A stretch of 64,000 nucleotides of DNA from Ilyobacter_A sp963668015 (GTDB taxonomy: Bacteria > Fusobacteriota > Fusobacteriia > Fusobacteriales > Fusobacteriaceae). The stretch covers positions 1-64,000 of the forward strand of contig CAXXCR010000038.1 in NCBI GenBank assembly GCA_963668015.2. Direction: 5' to 3'. The position numbers and the translations under genes are program-made. This document shows, piece after piece, positions 32,070-41,882 of the stretch (position 1 is its first letter; each line of letters starts with the position of its first letter). The notes under the pieces are model-generated. The model had not been told where the DNA came from. It saw only the letters and a program-made list of their open reading frames with translations, and made no database searches.

Positions 32070-35000
32070 TTATTCTTCGATGTGATTAAATAATTCCACT
32101 TCGAATCCCTTGTTGGCGTTGCTTTCTCCGACCATTTTAATATCGCTGACCATTACCCTGTTACTGCCAGTGGTTTTGGCTTTCAGCCTTACAGACGGCT
32201 CTGGTATAAGGAAGCTAAATGTAGCTTCACCTTTTGACCCTAAAGAATCTATAAGCACCACTATAAGTTCTATTCTTGAACCAGGTATCAAGTCATCTTT
32301 GGAAATACTCACAGTTTTTTTAATATTGTTCCCAGTAAATTCTGTGGAAGGTGATGTTGAAATCTCCATATGATTTTGATAATCTGATCCGAGGTTTTGG
32401 TCACCGTCGGGATAGCTTATTGTAGGCGAAAAAGTTTTAAGCTTGCCGTTTGCATTTGTTTGCACACTCTTAACTTTATACCCCTTTAAACCTGCAAGTT
32501 CAAGAAAGTTGCTGAAATCAAGTTCAAATTCATATTCTTTATCAGCAGGCTTATATGTGGCAGAGTTTGTCAGTTTCAAAGCAGAACTTGAATTTATTCC
32601 GGTATCTACAACTATATATGATGTATTTTGCCTAGAAGGTTTTCCAGATTCACTGTATGAAATAGTCACTACTTCGTTTTTTGAATTCGGTATCAAGTAT
32701 AAGCCGTCATCTATTGCTGCTATTGAGATACTAGAACTTGTGGTTGAGCTAGGCTCAAAGTATTCTCTTCCGTTCAAATTAAGCTTCAGGTATTTAACAG
32801 TGCCTGGATTGCTGAAACTCAGGGCAAATCTTGGTTTTTTTGCATTGCTCCATACAGAACCTTTTGAAAAAGTATAAGTATTTGAACCATCGTTGGCCCG
32901 TAAACTGGAATTTCCGGTTATTTTAGTATCCTCATTTTCCCAGTCGCTGAAATTTTCATAAAGCTCTATTTCAGCCGGAGAAGGGACTATATTAGACAGA
33001 GTACCTTGAACAGAATACTGTGTAATATTTCCAGCTTTATCTGCAATGTATGCGGTGTAAAAATCATTGTTTATCATTGTATTCTCTTCTTCAAGTACTC
33101 TGAATGTGTCAGTTTGCCATAAAGGAGGTGAATTAACATTATCCAGAAGTTGTAAATCTGCTGTGGAATTTAACCTATCACTTCCAGACCTGCCGATACT
33201 CTGATCTGCGGTCATAGCGAGGTTGTGGTCGGTTGCGGTTAATGTTATTTTAACGGTATCTTTTCCCTTAAACGGGAGGGCTGCCGGAAGGCCTAACAAA
33301 CTGTCAAGTTTAGGTTCGGCATCATTAACTTTTATTATTCTACCTTCTATATTTCCAGGCGCTACATTGTCTACAAAGTATTCGCCGGAGTTTATAGAGG
33401 TATCGTTTACTATATTTGTATTATTTTTTAGTATGTATACTATTGTTTCTTTACTTTCATCATCAGAACCATAAGAAATGGTGTCTCCGTCAAGGGTTGA
33501 GATATTACCAGACTTATCAATGGCGATCATTCTTTTTATCTCGTATTTTCCGTCATAGTCTGTAGAGTCTCCTGGGAAGGAGAAGTTTTTAGAATTTTTA
33601 ACAGCGCCATAATAAACTAAAGTTTGACCGGAGTTGATATTATTAAAATCTGAATAAGTATTTGAATATCCGTTGTCCGATTGGCTGTCGTCATGTCTGA
33701 ACAAAATAAGATGCGCTCTTGCCCCATTGGATTTACTGTACTTGATGGCATAATCGTCGTTAAAGTACCTATAATTTTCATTTGCATACATCTCTTCTTC
33801 AATCCCGTTTTTAGAATAACTAATGATATCGGGGTCTTCTATAGGTGTATTATCTAATTTAGCGACTTGAGATTTTGTTATCAGTTCGTTCAGATTGTTC
33901 CCCGATTTATCTTCGATGTCGAATTTCGCAAATACATTTCCATTTGAAGAGGAAGTGACTGAAATAACCCATTCAAATTTGACCTGTGTATCTGAAACTT
34001 TAATCACAGATGAATTGAGTATAGAATCTGTTCCGAAATTTTCCAAGTCTATTTTCATAGCTCTGTCCCCTAAATTATCTAGGTCCGCAAGATTATCGTC
34101 ACTTACTGTAATAACAAGTTTTATTCGGTCTCCTTTTTTAGCAAAACGCCCCTGAATACTGCTTGGAAGTATAAATCTCCCCTTTGCATTGACCTCTTCG
34201 GGGTTGTTAATGAGGTAATGTGAGTACTCACTTACTTTATTTTCATCTCCTGTACCGGAAAACACTGCATTTTTGTCCACAGACTGCAGAGAACCCCAGA
34301 AATTTTCAAGTGTTGTATTGGTAAATTCGATACTGTCTATCTGAGGTGGGGTAACATCCACATAAACTTCTTTCAAGGTTTCGGTAGAGCTGACTGTGGC
34401 TGTGGAAGCTATGAGTTCAATATCGATATTATCTGTACCTGCAGTTTTGAGGACTTCAACTTCTTCATCATTTAAAATTGTGTCAGCAAAATACCAACCA
34501 TCTAGATCTTTTGATAAAGTTACTTCATCCTTGGTGCTGTCTTTTATAAACAGGAGTCTTTCAGTTTTACTGTCCCTTATTGTTATTTTAACTTTTTTTA
34601 TTTTATCTTCCAGAGTAACATTTTCTCCATTGATTTCCTGGTAGTATCTCGATCTGACTTTTGCTTTTACAGCCCATTTATCTTCAGAGTTTTTGCTCAA
34701 GTAGAGCTTGCCTTCACTTGGGTCAACAAATTCTATCCGGATTTTTTCTTCGGGCACTTTGTACTGCCTGTCGGTATCGCTGTTTTTATCCTCCACTTCT
34801 ACTCCGATGCCATCCAGTCCAATGACGTCTTTCAATTGGAAGTCCACCTGCCTAGTGGTACCGTCAAACGTCTCGTACGGGGAGGTGTAGGTAAGGACCC
34901 ATCTCTGAATAATTCCGATGTTGTTTACAGCCTCTTTTAAAGCAGGTCCGACATGCTGACCGCTACCCCCCATTTCATAGATGTTGCATAAGTTTCCCAA

Positions 35001-38000
35001 GCCGAGAGATTTCAGCTTGAAATCTGTGTGGGATATATCACCTTTATCAGATGGGTCTATCCCCTCCACAGGAGATTTCCTGTCATCAAGGACAGTATAT
35101 TCCGTTGTATCTACCTCAACCCATTCTTTAACCCAGCGAGTAACGTATCTTCGATAAGACCACACTTTTTTTTCAACCCATTTTTCAACCCATTTTGTCG
35201 ATTTTTCCTCTTTAAAATCCAGATCATAGTTATTTGGGGTTGTAATATCCTTGTTAACGTGCATTATTTGGGTTAAGTTTATTGAACTGTCGATTAATTT
35301 TTCTGAAAGTTTTTCTAAAACGTTTTCAGAAGTATATCCTCCTCCGATGCTGTTTACGGTATCCTTGTCCATGTTTTCATCGGTTAATAGTATGATCCAT
35401 TTTTTTGAAGGGATGTACCCAGTTTTGTAGTTGCCGTGGCTTACAATTTGATTGGAGTAGTCCAGGTACCTGCCGTTGTCGTTTAAATGATTTATTCCGT
35501 AGTGCATCGCCCAGGCACTGTTTTCCTGGCCTGCCGGATATCCACCGAGAGCATAGATTTCATCGAATGCATCTACTATTTCGTCTAAAGAATAATTTGA
35601 AGCGACTTCGCTTCCATCAAACCATTTCTCCTTATAGATCCCAAGGTGGAATCCCTTTTCCTGGTAATATTTGTAATTATTGTGATCTCTGTAATATTTG
35701 TACCCCGACCTTGAATCTAATTTTTTATGTATTTTGTCAGACCATTCTCCGTTTATAATTGGCTGTATCATTGGACCGAATGTCAAAAGGTTGAACTTGA
35801 CGTCATACCCCCTGCTGGTTAGCTCGCTTGTAAATTCTTTTAGCCCGTCTTTTGTAGCATCGATTTCCTCCTGCATGGATCCCGAGGTGTCTATGAGGAA
35901 GACTATGTCCAGAGGGTACTGAAAATCTGATTTTTTAGATTCTTCTACGTTAAAGGTCCCTAGAGTTGGGTCTACAAGTTCCCTCTTTTTCAAGTTTAGA
36001 TTGGATTCTGCCGTTTTACCGTCAGAAGATAAGGTTATCAGATTGTCCTTTGTAAGAGATACCTCTCTTTCAAATTTTGTAATAAAGTTGACTTTGGCCT
36101 GGACGTAACTCTCCCCTTCGATATCGACTTCTTGAGCAGTTATGTAGTCTACCTTGAAAAAGTTGTTTTGCTTTGCAAAATCTCCGGTGGCTGCTTCCGG
36201 TAGCTCCATAGTAAACTCAGTGTCACACTCTTCATAGGTAAAAACCTTGTAGTTGCCGTCGTGCCCGTTTTTAATGGAATACACCTGTAAAGTATAATCC
36301 CCACGTGGCAGTCCTATGATACTGAGTTCGTTTGAACTTGAAAAAGCGAACATGGTAGTCGAGGTGGTGACCTCGCTGTCGGCGTTGCTTTCAAAGACCA
36401 AGTCAATATAGTCTGAAGTCCCGTCAATGAAATTTTCTACGGTCGCTCCAGGATTGTTGTTCGGGTCAACTTGGTTTACTCTGTTATTTCCGTTATACGG
36501 ATCTAAGTAGTATTTCGGTAGCTCCTCGGAATAGGTTTTACCGTCAATAGTGTACTCAACATTTTCTTTTAGATCAGATCTGGAAATCCGAAATAAAAAT
36601 TTATCATATGAGGTAACGGCATAATTGGAGTTTATAGGTCCATCTTCCCATGAGAACTTAACATTGTCTCCTTTTTCCTTTTCTTTCGTGAAATTCTTTA
36701 TTTTTTCGTCTGAATAGAATTCCAGGTTGATGGTTTCGCTGGTATTATAAAAACCAGCTTTAGCATCTGTAGTCACTTTTTTTATCATCAGGCCAGGAGT
36801 CAGTTTTGTACTGTTTAATTCCCATTTAAGGCTGTTTGTGTTAAAGGAAAATTTGCTTATGTCGGAAAAATTATCAGGGCTGTATATACTTTTGTCTATA
36901 GCAGAAGACCCTGCCCCGCTTTTATATTCAACTAATTTCATGTCACGGTAACCCCTTGATCCGGGAACTAAAACAGCATCTTCAAGGGAATAATTTTCCG
37001 TGTTAAACTCTTTTAAAGAGTCAAAGTAAAAAACTAAAGTTTGGTGAGGAAACCTAGTATCTTTCGCAATCTCACGGGGTGCCAAATAATAGGTGTCTGA
37101 TTCAGAAGAGTTGTTCTCCAAGCTCAGTCTAGAGTTGTCAGAGAAGACTGCATTCAGACTAATGTCTATATTGCGCTGAACCCCGTCCCTTTCATCAAAA
37201 GCGGAACTGTAGGTGATAAACCACTTTTTAAAGTAGTACTTAGTTGAACCAATTCCGCAACTACCGTCAGAGTCCAACTCCAAGACCTGCCCGTCACTTA
37301 AATAGACTTTATCAGGTATTTCTGAATCGGATGAAATATCATTGATATTAAATTTTGAATTCAAATCACTGCTGTGAGCTTCAAGTATTTTTTTTTCAAT
37401 TTCTGATACAGGCTTGTCTAGAGAAGTAGTCAGAACGCTTACTTTTATTTCCGGGAAATTTTCTGTATTGATATCCAGGATATTAAAGTTATTTTCTGCA
37501 TGCAGTTCTGTTTCACCGGAACTCGAAAACGCTATCTCATCTTCGAAGCTTGTTACAAAGTAGGTTCCTTTGGAGGATTCCGTGTTTGAATACCTGAACG
37601 TATATAAATATAAATTATATTCGCCTTTTGGAAGGCCGGTTAACTCTATGAAACCATTTGCAAATTTCACATCTAGTCCATTGTCGGCTGTGGAACTTGG
37701 AGTAGTGTCGCTGGTGTAGTCAAATATGAAATCTAAGTATTCTGATTTGCCGCTTAAAAAATCACTTGTATTGGCAGACGCGTTTTGGTTTTTTATTGGG
37801 TTTGATTGAGTATAAATATCATATTTGTTATTGCCTGACTCTTTTTTACTTATCCGAAGCATAACCTCTTGTTTCTTGTACAAAACTCTATGAGAAAATT
37901 CCAATGAATTTTGATCCCAGGTAAAGATATTTCTATCGCTGTTATCTTGTTTGAGTTTTATCGTTGACGCAGGAATGTAGTAAGTTTCATCGATTAGGGT

Positions 38001-38402
38001 TTCGTAAATTGTTGTGTCTTCCACATCACTATCTGTAGCTTGATCTTTTTCTTCAATCAATTTGAACGAAACTTCTTTTACTTCGGCTTCGGAATTAGGT
38101 TTCACTGGGAAATACACTACATTTTTTGGAGAACCGTTATAGGAAAGTTCTACCCTGTCCGAGTCTTCAGCTGTATTTTCAAATAACGAGAAATCATTAG
38201 AAAAAAATGTGACGGCATCGTTAGAAGCTTTTAATGAAATGGCTTTGGCTTCGGATTCCAACAGCTCATTTTGGAGGATATAATTATCGCTTTGTACAGT
38301 TGAGCCGTCTAAGAATGAAACGATAGTTTGGTCCCCTGAATATGAGTTAAAGGAAAAGGACATCAATATTAAAAAAAATAAAAAAGTTTTTTTGAAAAGC
38401 AT
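32070..38402 (-). CDS. Giant secreted vWA-domain protein 2, paralogue of giant 1
   Basis: 2,110 aa from ATG 38402; the in-frame ATG at 38408 abuts AAGGAGG with no spacer, so the second ATG fits better. Signal peptide MLFKKTFLFFLILMSFSFNS then YSGDQTIVSFLDG, matching giant 1. The architecture is collinear with it over the whole length: duplicated SDYxDxxF modules, vWA domain with MIDAS DTSGS at 838-842, YTSPYETFDG, PEEKIRIEF, Ig-like repeats and the C-terminal GFEVE. It differs most in a Trp-rich insertion in the vWA domain (about residues 1068-1100) and a Tyr/Lys-rich loop near KYYRDHNNYKYYQ. Has its own promoter. Function unknown. Confidence 0.8.
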   Translation of the reverse strand: MLFKKTFLFFLILMSFSFNSYSGDQTIVSFLDGSTVQSDNYILQNELLESEAKAISLKASNDAVTFFSNDFSLFENTAEDSDRVELSYNGSPKNVVYFPVKPNSEAEVKEVSFKLIEEKDQATDSDVEDTTIYETLIDETYYIPASTIKLKQDNSDRNIFTWDQNSLEFSHRVLYKKQEVMLRISKKESGNNKYDIYTQSNPIKNQNASANTSDFLSGKSEYLDFIFDYTSDTTPSSTADNGLDVKFANGFIELTGLPKGEYNLYLYTFRYSNTESSKGTYFVTSFEDEIAFSSSGETELHAENNFNILDINTENFPEIKVSVLTTSLDKPVSEIEKKILEAHSSDLNSKFNINDISSDSEIPDKVYLSDGQVLELDSDGSCGIGSTKYYFKKWFITYSSAFDERDGVQRNIDISLNAVFSDNSRLSLENNSSESDTYYLAPREIAKDTRFPHQTLVFYFDSLKEFNTENYSLEDAVLVPGSRGYRDMKLVEYKSGAGSSAIDKSIYSPDNFSDISKFSFNTNSLKWELNSTKLTPGLMIKKVTTDAKAGFYNTSETINLEFYSDEKIKNFTKEKEKGDNVKFSWEDGPINSNYAVTSYDKFLFRISRSDLKENVEYTIDGKTYSEELPKYYLDPYNGNNRVNQVDPNNNPGATVENFIDGTSDYIDLVFESNADSEVTTSTTMFAFSSSNELSIIGLPRGDYTLQVYSIKNGHDGNYKVFTYEECDTEFTMELPEAATGDFAKQNNFFKVDYITAQEVDIEGESYVQAKVNFITKFEREVSLTKDNLITLSSDGKTAESNLNLKKRELVDPTLGTFNVEESKKSDFQYPLDIVFLIDTSGSMQEEIDATKDGLKEFTSELTSRGYDVKFNLLTFGPMIQPIINGEWSDKIHKKLDSRSGYKYYRDHNNYKYYQEKGFHLGIYKEKWFDGSEVASNYSLDEIVDAFDEIYALGGYPAGQENSAWAMHYGINHLNDNGRYLDYSNQIVSHGNYKTGYIPSKKWIILLTDENMDKDTVNSIGGGYTSENVLEKLSEKLIDSSINLTQIMHVNKDITTPNNYDLDFKEEKSTKWVEKWVEKKVWSYRRYVTRWVKEWVEVDTTEYTVLDDRKSPVEGIDPSDKGDISHTDFKLKSLGLGNLCNIYEMGGSGQHVGPALKEAVNNIGIIQRWVLTYTSPYETFDGTTRQVDFQLKDVIGLDGIGVEVEDKNSDTDRQYKVPEEKIRIEFVDPSEGKLYLSKNSEDKWAVKAKVRSRYYQEINGENVTLEDKIKKVKITIRDSKTERLLFIKDSTKDEVTLSKDLDGWYFADTILNDEEVEVLKTAGTDNIDIELIASTATVSSTETLKEVYVDVTPPQIDSIEFTNTTLENFWGSLQSVDKNAVFSGTGDENKVSEYSHYLINNPEEVNAKGRFILPSSIQGRFAKKGDRIKLVITVSDDNLADLDNLGDRAMKIDLENFGTDSILNSSVIKVSDTQVKFEWVISVTSSSNGNVFAKFDIEDKSGNNLNELITKSQVAKLDNTPIEDPDIISYSKNGIEEEMYANENYRYFNDDYAIKYSKSNGARAHLILFRHDDSQSDNGYSNTYSDFNNINSGQTLVYYGAVKNSKNFSFPGDSTDYDGKYEIKRMIAIDKSGNISTLDGDTISYGSDDESKETIVYILKNNTNIVNDTSINSGEYFVDNVAPGNIEGRIIKVNDAEPKLDSLLGLPAALPFKGKDTVKITLTATDHNLAMTADQSIGRSGSDRLNSTADLQLLDNVNSPPLWQTDTFRVLEEENTMINNDFYTAYIADKAGNITQYSVQGTLSNIVPSPAEIELYENFSDWENEDTKITGNSSLRANDGSNTYTFSKGSVWSNAKKPRFALSFSNPGTVKYLKLNLNGREYFEPSSTTSSSISIAAIDDGLYLIPNSKNEVVTISYSESGKPSRQNTSYIVVDTGINSSSALKLTNSATYKPADKEYEFELDFSNFLELAGLKGYKVKSVQTNANGKLKTFSPTISYPDGDQNLGSDYQNHMEISTSPSTEFTGNNIKKTVSISKDDLIPGSRIELIVVLIDSLGSKGEATFSFLIPEPSVRLKAKTTGSNRVMVSDIKMVGESNANKGFEVELFNHIEE

Positions 38403-38508
38403 TTGCATCCTCCTTATAAGTGTATGTTTACTTGATTTTTAAAATGATTATTCTCAGAATGTTTTGATTTTAAATTTAAACTGAATAAAATATTTCTAGA
38501 TCAATAAA

Positions 38509-38538
38509 ATTATATCATATAAATTTATAGAATGCCAA
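38509..38538 (-). promoter_or_regulatory. Promoter of vWA giant 2
   Basis: On the minus strand TTGGCA (38538-38533) and TATAAT (38514-38509) are spaced by 18 bases, leaving a leader of about 100 nt before the start. Confidence 0.65.
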
Positions 38539-38637
38539 GAAAGTCTTACATTAAATAAACATTTTGTGGTGAAGTAAATTTTAAATTAAAATCAAATTAA
38601 GGTTTCATTTGTAAATATTTGAAATACGCATTTTTCC

Positions 38638-38666
38638 TTTACAAATAAATATGGATATTATATAAT
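38638..38666 (+). promoter_or_regulatory. Promoter of the M20 peptidase-mreC gene run
   Basis: TTTACA at 38638-38643 and TATAAT at 38661-38666 with a 17-base spacer, 36 bases before ATG 38703. Confidence 0.75.
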
Positions 38667-38702
38667 ACTAAATAGTTTAAAACTTTCCGGAAGGGTGAAA
38701 AT

Positions 38703-39809
38703 ATGGTAAACAAAGAGAGTATACTTGAAAAATTTATAGAAATGCTTAAGATATCTTCCCCTTCATTGGATGAAAGAGAAATCGCTGACTACCTAAAAAA
38801 GGTGCTTTTGGAACTGGGACTTGAAGTGTACGAAGATGAAGCCGGTAAAAAGTACAAAGGCAGTGCAGGCAATATAATAGCTATTTTAAGGGCCCCTGGA
38901 AAAAAGAGGGTTCTTTTCAGTGCCCATATGGATACGGTTTCACCCTGTGAAAAAGTGAAGCCTATTATAGAAGACGGAATAGTAAAAAGCGACGGGACAA
39001 CAATCCTTGGTGGAGACGACAAAATAGGAATAGCAGCAATACTAGAGATGTTGAGAGTAGTAAGGGAGAGAGATACAGATCATCCGGAAATAGTGGTGGT
39101 TTTTAGTATAGCAGAGGAAATTGGCCTAATAGGAGCCAAGGAACTCGATCTTGATTCTCTCGGGAAAATAGATTATGGGATAGTTTTAGATGCAGACGGG
39201 AAGCCTGGAACCGTTGTGGTGAAGGCGCCATATGCCGTTAAAGGCAGACTGCAGATCACCGGAAAAGCAGCACATGCAGGTATAGACCCTGAAAATGGTA
39301 TAAATGCACTGTATGTGGCTTCACACGCAATAAGCCAGCTCAAGATGGGGAGGGTGGACGAAGATACTACCTGCAACATAGGTTTGGTAAAGGGCGGAAG
39401 CGTCGTAAATATGGTAATGCCTTCTATTTTTATGGCTTATGAGGCTAGAAGTTTCAAAGAGGAAAAGCTCGAAGCATTACTGGAGCATACAAACAGGATA
39501 TTCGAAGAAACCGCTGAGAAATTCAACGCAAAGTTTACCAAGAAGCTTGAAAGATCTTATGACGGTTTTAATATAGATACAGACTCTGAGATCATAAAGA
39601 TATTTAAAAAAGCATGCGAAAACGTCGGGGTTGAATACAACCCGCAGTCATGCGGAGGCGGAAGCGATGCAAACGTGTACAGCAAAACGATTCCGTGCAT
39701 AAATTTGGGGATTGGGATGAGTAAAGTTCATACAAAAGAGGAGTATGTGGAGATAGAAGATATATTGAATTGCAGCAGTCTTCTCTTGGAAATAGTTAGG
39801 GAGTTATAA
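38703..39809 (+). CDS. M20-family peptidase, PepT-like
   Basis: 368 aa. Metal-binding motifs of M20/PepT-like exopeptidases are present: VLFSAHMDTVSPCE, ILGGDDKIGIAAILEM, VFSIAEEIGLIGAKEL (catalytic Glu pair) and VLDADGKPG. A dimerisation domain starts near KGRLQITGKAAHAG, and the last ligand is in NLGIGMSKVHTKEEY. It probably trims tripeptides or similar short peptides; the true substrate is not fixed by sequence. Its stop overlaps the mreC start. Confidence 0.85.
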   Translation: MVNKESILEKFIEMLKISSPSLDEREIADYLKKVLLELGLEVYEDEAGKKYKGSAGNIIAILRAPGKKRVLFSAHMDTVSPCEKVKPIIEDGIVKSDGTTILGGDDKIGIAAILEMLRVVRERDTDHPEIVVVFSIAEEIGLIGAKELDLDSLGKIDYGIVLDADGKPGTVVVKAPYAVKGRLQITGKAAHAGIDPENGINALYVASHAISQLKMGRVDEDTTCNIGLVKGGSVVNMVMPSIFMAYEARSFKEEKLEALLEHTNRIFEETAEKFNAKFTKKLERSYDGFNIDTDSEIIKIFKKACENVGVEYNPQSCGGGSDANVYSKTIPCINLGIGMSKVHTKEEYVEIEDILNCSSLLLEIVREL

Positions 39810-40612
39810 TGTTTTCTAGAAAAATTGGCAGTTCTAAAAATAGATTGAAGTTACTATACTATATAATAGCTGCATTTATGCTTATACTGGTGCTTCGTAC
39901 TCCAATTGACAGTGTTCTAGGATTTGCAAACAGGATGGTTTTGCCTGTAAAGGCTAAAATATACCAGGGAAGCAGCCAGATAAAAGGGACATTTCAGAAT
40001 ATGCGTCATTTTTCTGATATATTGGAGGAAAACAAAAAGCTGAAGTTTGAGTTGAGCAAGAGTATACAGCTCACATCCAGGTTAAAGGATATAGAGGCCG
40101 AGAACAATAGGCTTAGGAGTCTTTTAGACATTAAAAAAACGAGAGCTCCCGAATTTATTGCGGCAAATATCTCTTTTAGAGATGGGTTCAGTGTATACAG
40201 CGAGATGTATATAGATAAAGGTTATGATCAAGGCATAAAAAAAGATATGGTGGTATTAAACGAGGACAAGCTTTTGGGCAGGGTAAAAGAGGTATATCAA
40301 GATAACTCTTTAGTGGAGCTCATAAGCAAGACTGATATATATACCAGTGTCCTGGACCAAGACAACAAAAGTTTGTCGATACTCAAGGGAACAAATTCCA
40401 AGTTGCTGGAAATGGAGTATATAACGGTGGATTCCGACGTGCACTCAGGTGAAAAGGTGTATACATCTGGCCTAAGTGATATATACCCTAAGGGAATATA
40501 TGTGGGGAATATAAAAGAGATAGTTGGAAATGACAAGCAGCTTTTTAAAAAAGTCTTGTTGGAGCTTCCGTATAATATTTTTGATGTAAACGAGGTTATA
40601 ATACTCAAATAG
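39809..40612 (+). CDS. mreC: Rod shape-determining protein MreC
   Basis: 267 aa. One N-terminal membrane helix (LLYYIIAAFMLILVLRTP), a periplasmic coiled coil (ILEENKKLKFELSKS through DIEAENNRLRSLLDIK) and the MreC beta domain (AANISFRDGFSVYSEMYIDKG, LLGRVKEVYQDNSLVELIS, TSGLSDIYPKGIYVG). It scaffolds peptidoglycan elongation enzymes. mreB and mreD are not in the window. It starts within the stop region of the M20 peptidase gene. Confidence 0.93.
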   Translation: MFSRKIGSSKNRLKLLYYIIAAFMLILVLRTPIDSVLGFANRMVLPVKAKIYQGSSQIKGTFQNMRHFSDILEENKKLKFELSKSIQLTSRLKDIEAENNRLRSLLDIKKTRAPEFIAANISFRDGFSVYSEMYIDKGYDQGIKKDMVVLNEDKLLGRVKEVYQDNSLVELISKTDIYTSVLDQDNKSLSILKGTNSKLLEMEYITVDSDVHSGEKVYTSGLSDIYPKGIYVGNIKEIVGNDKQLFKKVLLELPYNIFDVNEVIILK

Positions 40613-40626
40613 GAATGGGTGGTCTT

Positions 40627-41181
40627 ATGAGAAAAAAAATAATTGTACTAATGTTTTTAGTTTTGGGAGCCTGTGTTTTCTCAAAAGATATGGGAAAAAT
40701 AAAAAGTATAAGTGCGTTGGTGGAGGAGAATACTCACTACAATAACAGAAAAACATATAAAAAATATAGGATAAAAGCCATAATTCCAGATAAAATAAGA
40801 AAAGAGATGCTTGCTCCTGAGATAAACAGCGGGGAAGTGTATGTATACAGCGGTAATGAAAAACAGATATATTACCCAATATTAGAACAAACTGTTTCAC
40901 AAAAGATAGATGAAGACGAAAATTTTATAATAAAAGTTATAAAAGACTTGGAAAATCCGGAAAAGTTGACTATACTAAGAGAAGATAAATTTACAAAAGC
41001 CATAAATTACGACAGTGGTTTGGAGATAAAGTTTCAAGACTATGAGAAAATCGGCGACTATGATTTTCCGAAAAATATAAAGGTTTATGATCAGGGATCC
41101 CTGATATCAGAACTTTCTTTTAAAGAGGTGGAGCTGGATATAGATCTATGTGAATCGGAGTTTCAGCTGAACATAAAATGA
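40627..41181 (+). CDS. Putative LolA-like exported protein
   Basis: 184 aa from ATG 40627, with GGGTGG upstream; ATG 40615 would add four residues before the signal. The N-terminus MRKKIIVLMFLVLGAC is a signal peptide with a possible lipobox LGAC. The rest (KYRIKAIIPDKIRKEML, GEVYVYSGNEKQIYYPIL, GLEIKFQDYEKIGDYDFP) resembles outer-membrane lipoprotein-sorting (LolA/LolB-like) folds. The assignment is moderate. It overlaps recO by 4 nt. Confidence 0.55.
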   Translation: MRKKIIVLMFLVLGACVFSKDMGKIKSISALVEENTHYNNRKTYKKYRIKAIIPDKIRKEMLAPEINSGEVYVYSGNEKQIYYPILEQTVSQKIDEDENFIIKVIKDLENPEKLTILREDKFTKAINYDSGLEIKFQDYEKIGDYDFPKNIKVYDQGSLISELSFKEVELDIDLCESEFQLNIK

Positions 41182-41882
41182 GGTTCTTAAATACAGATGG
41201 CATTGTGATAAAAAAAGTAGACTACAGTGATGCGGATCGGCTTTTGAGTATATTTACCGAAAGGTACGGCCTGGTGCACATAGCTGTTAAAGGCATAAGG
41301 AAGTCAAAGCACAGGGACAGAAATGGAACCGAGCTGATAAGTATGTCAAAGTTTACTATGTACAAAAAAGCAGACCATCTTGTACTGAGCAACCTAGAAC
41401 TCTTAAACCCGTTTTTGGGAGTGAAAAGTGACCCGTTCAAAATTAATATATCTATATATATGCTCAGCTTGTTAAACAAAATACTGGTGGAGCGTGAAAG
41501 GCGGGAAAAACTTTATAAACTTGTTATAAATTGTTTTAAATATATAGATAAAGAGGATGATGTGAATGAGTTGATTTTGTTGCTGGTCTATTTTTTATTT
41601 CAGATAATGAAAGAAGAAGGGATAGAATTTGAGATAGGGGATGGTAGCTACTTTAATATAGTTTCATGTAAGGTATCTAGTGAAAAGTCGGGAGGCAGAT
41701 ACCTCAATCATAGGCAGCTGGAGTTTTTAAACGGACTAAGCTGTTCAAAGGTAGAGTACCTCCGTGAATTGGGATTTACTAAGCAAGAGTTGGAAGATGT
41801 TATATCGTTGTTACAGGATTATCTAAATTATCATTTAAACATAAATATAAATTATAAGCTGATAGTAAGGGAGGGCTTTTAA
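41178..41882 (+). CDS. recO: DNA repair protein RecO
   Basis: 234 aa. The N-terminal OB fold (MRFLNTDGIVIKKVDYSDADR, LLSIFTERYGLVHIAVKGIR) and the helical C-terminal domain match RecO. RecO loads RecA on SSB-coated gaps with RecR. The Cys pattern of the zinc-binding RecO is not seen; only a single C near ISVSCKVSS-like residues remains. It is translationally coupled to both neighbours (ATGA overlap before it, one-base overlap after it). Confidence 0.88.
   Translation: MRFLNTDGIVIKKVDYSDADRLLSIFTERYGLVHIAVKGIRKSKHRDRNGTELISMSKFTMYKKADHLVLSNLELLNPFLGVKSDPFKINISIYMLSLLNKILVERERREKLYKLVINCFKYIDKEDDVNELILLLVYFLFQIMKEEGIEFEIGDGSYFNIVSCKVSSEKSGGRYLNHRQLEFLNGLSCSKVEYLRELGFTKQELEDVISLLQDYLNYHLNININYKLIVREGF

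Noticed and set aside
23657..38402. Giants as autotransporters, LPxTG-anchored proteins or lipoproteins
   Set aside because: No C-terminal beta-barrel, sorting signal or lipobox could be seen; only a Sec signal is supported.
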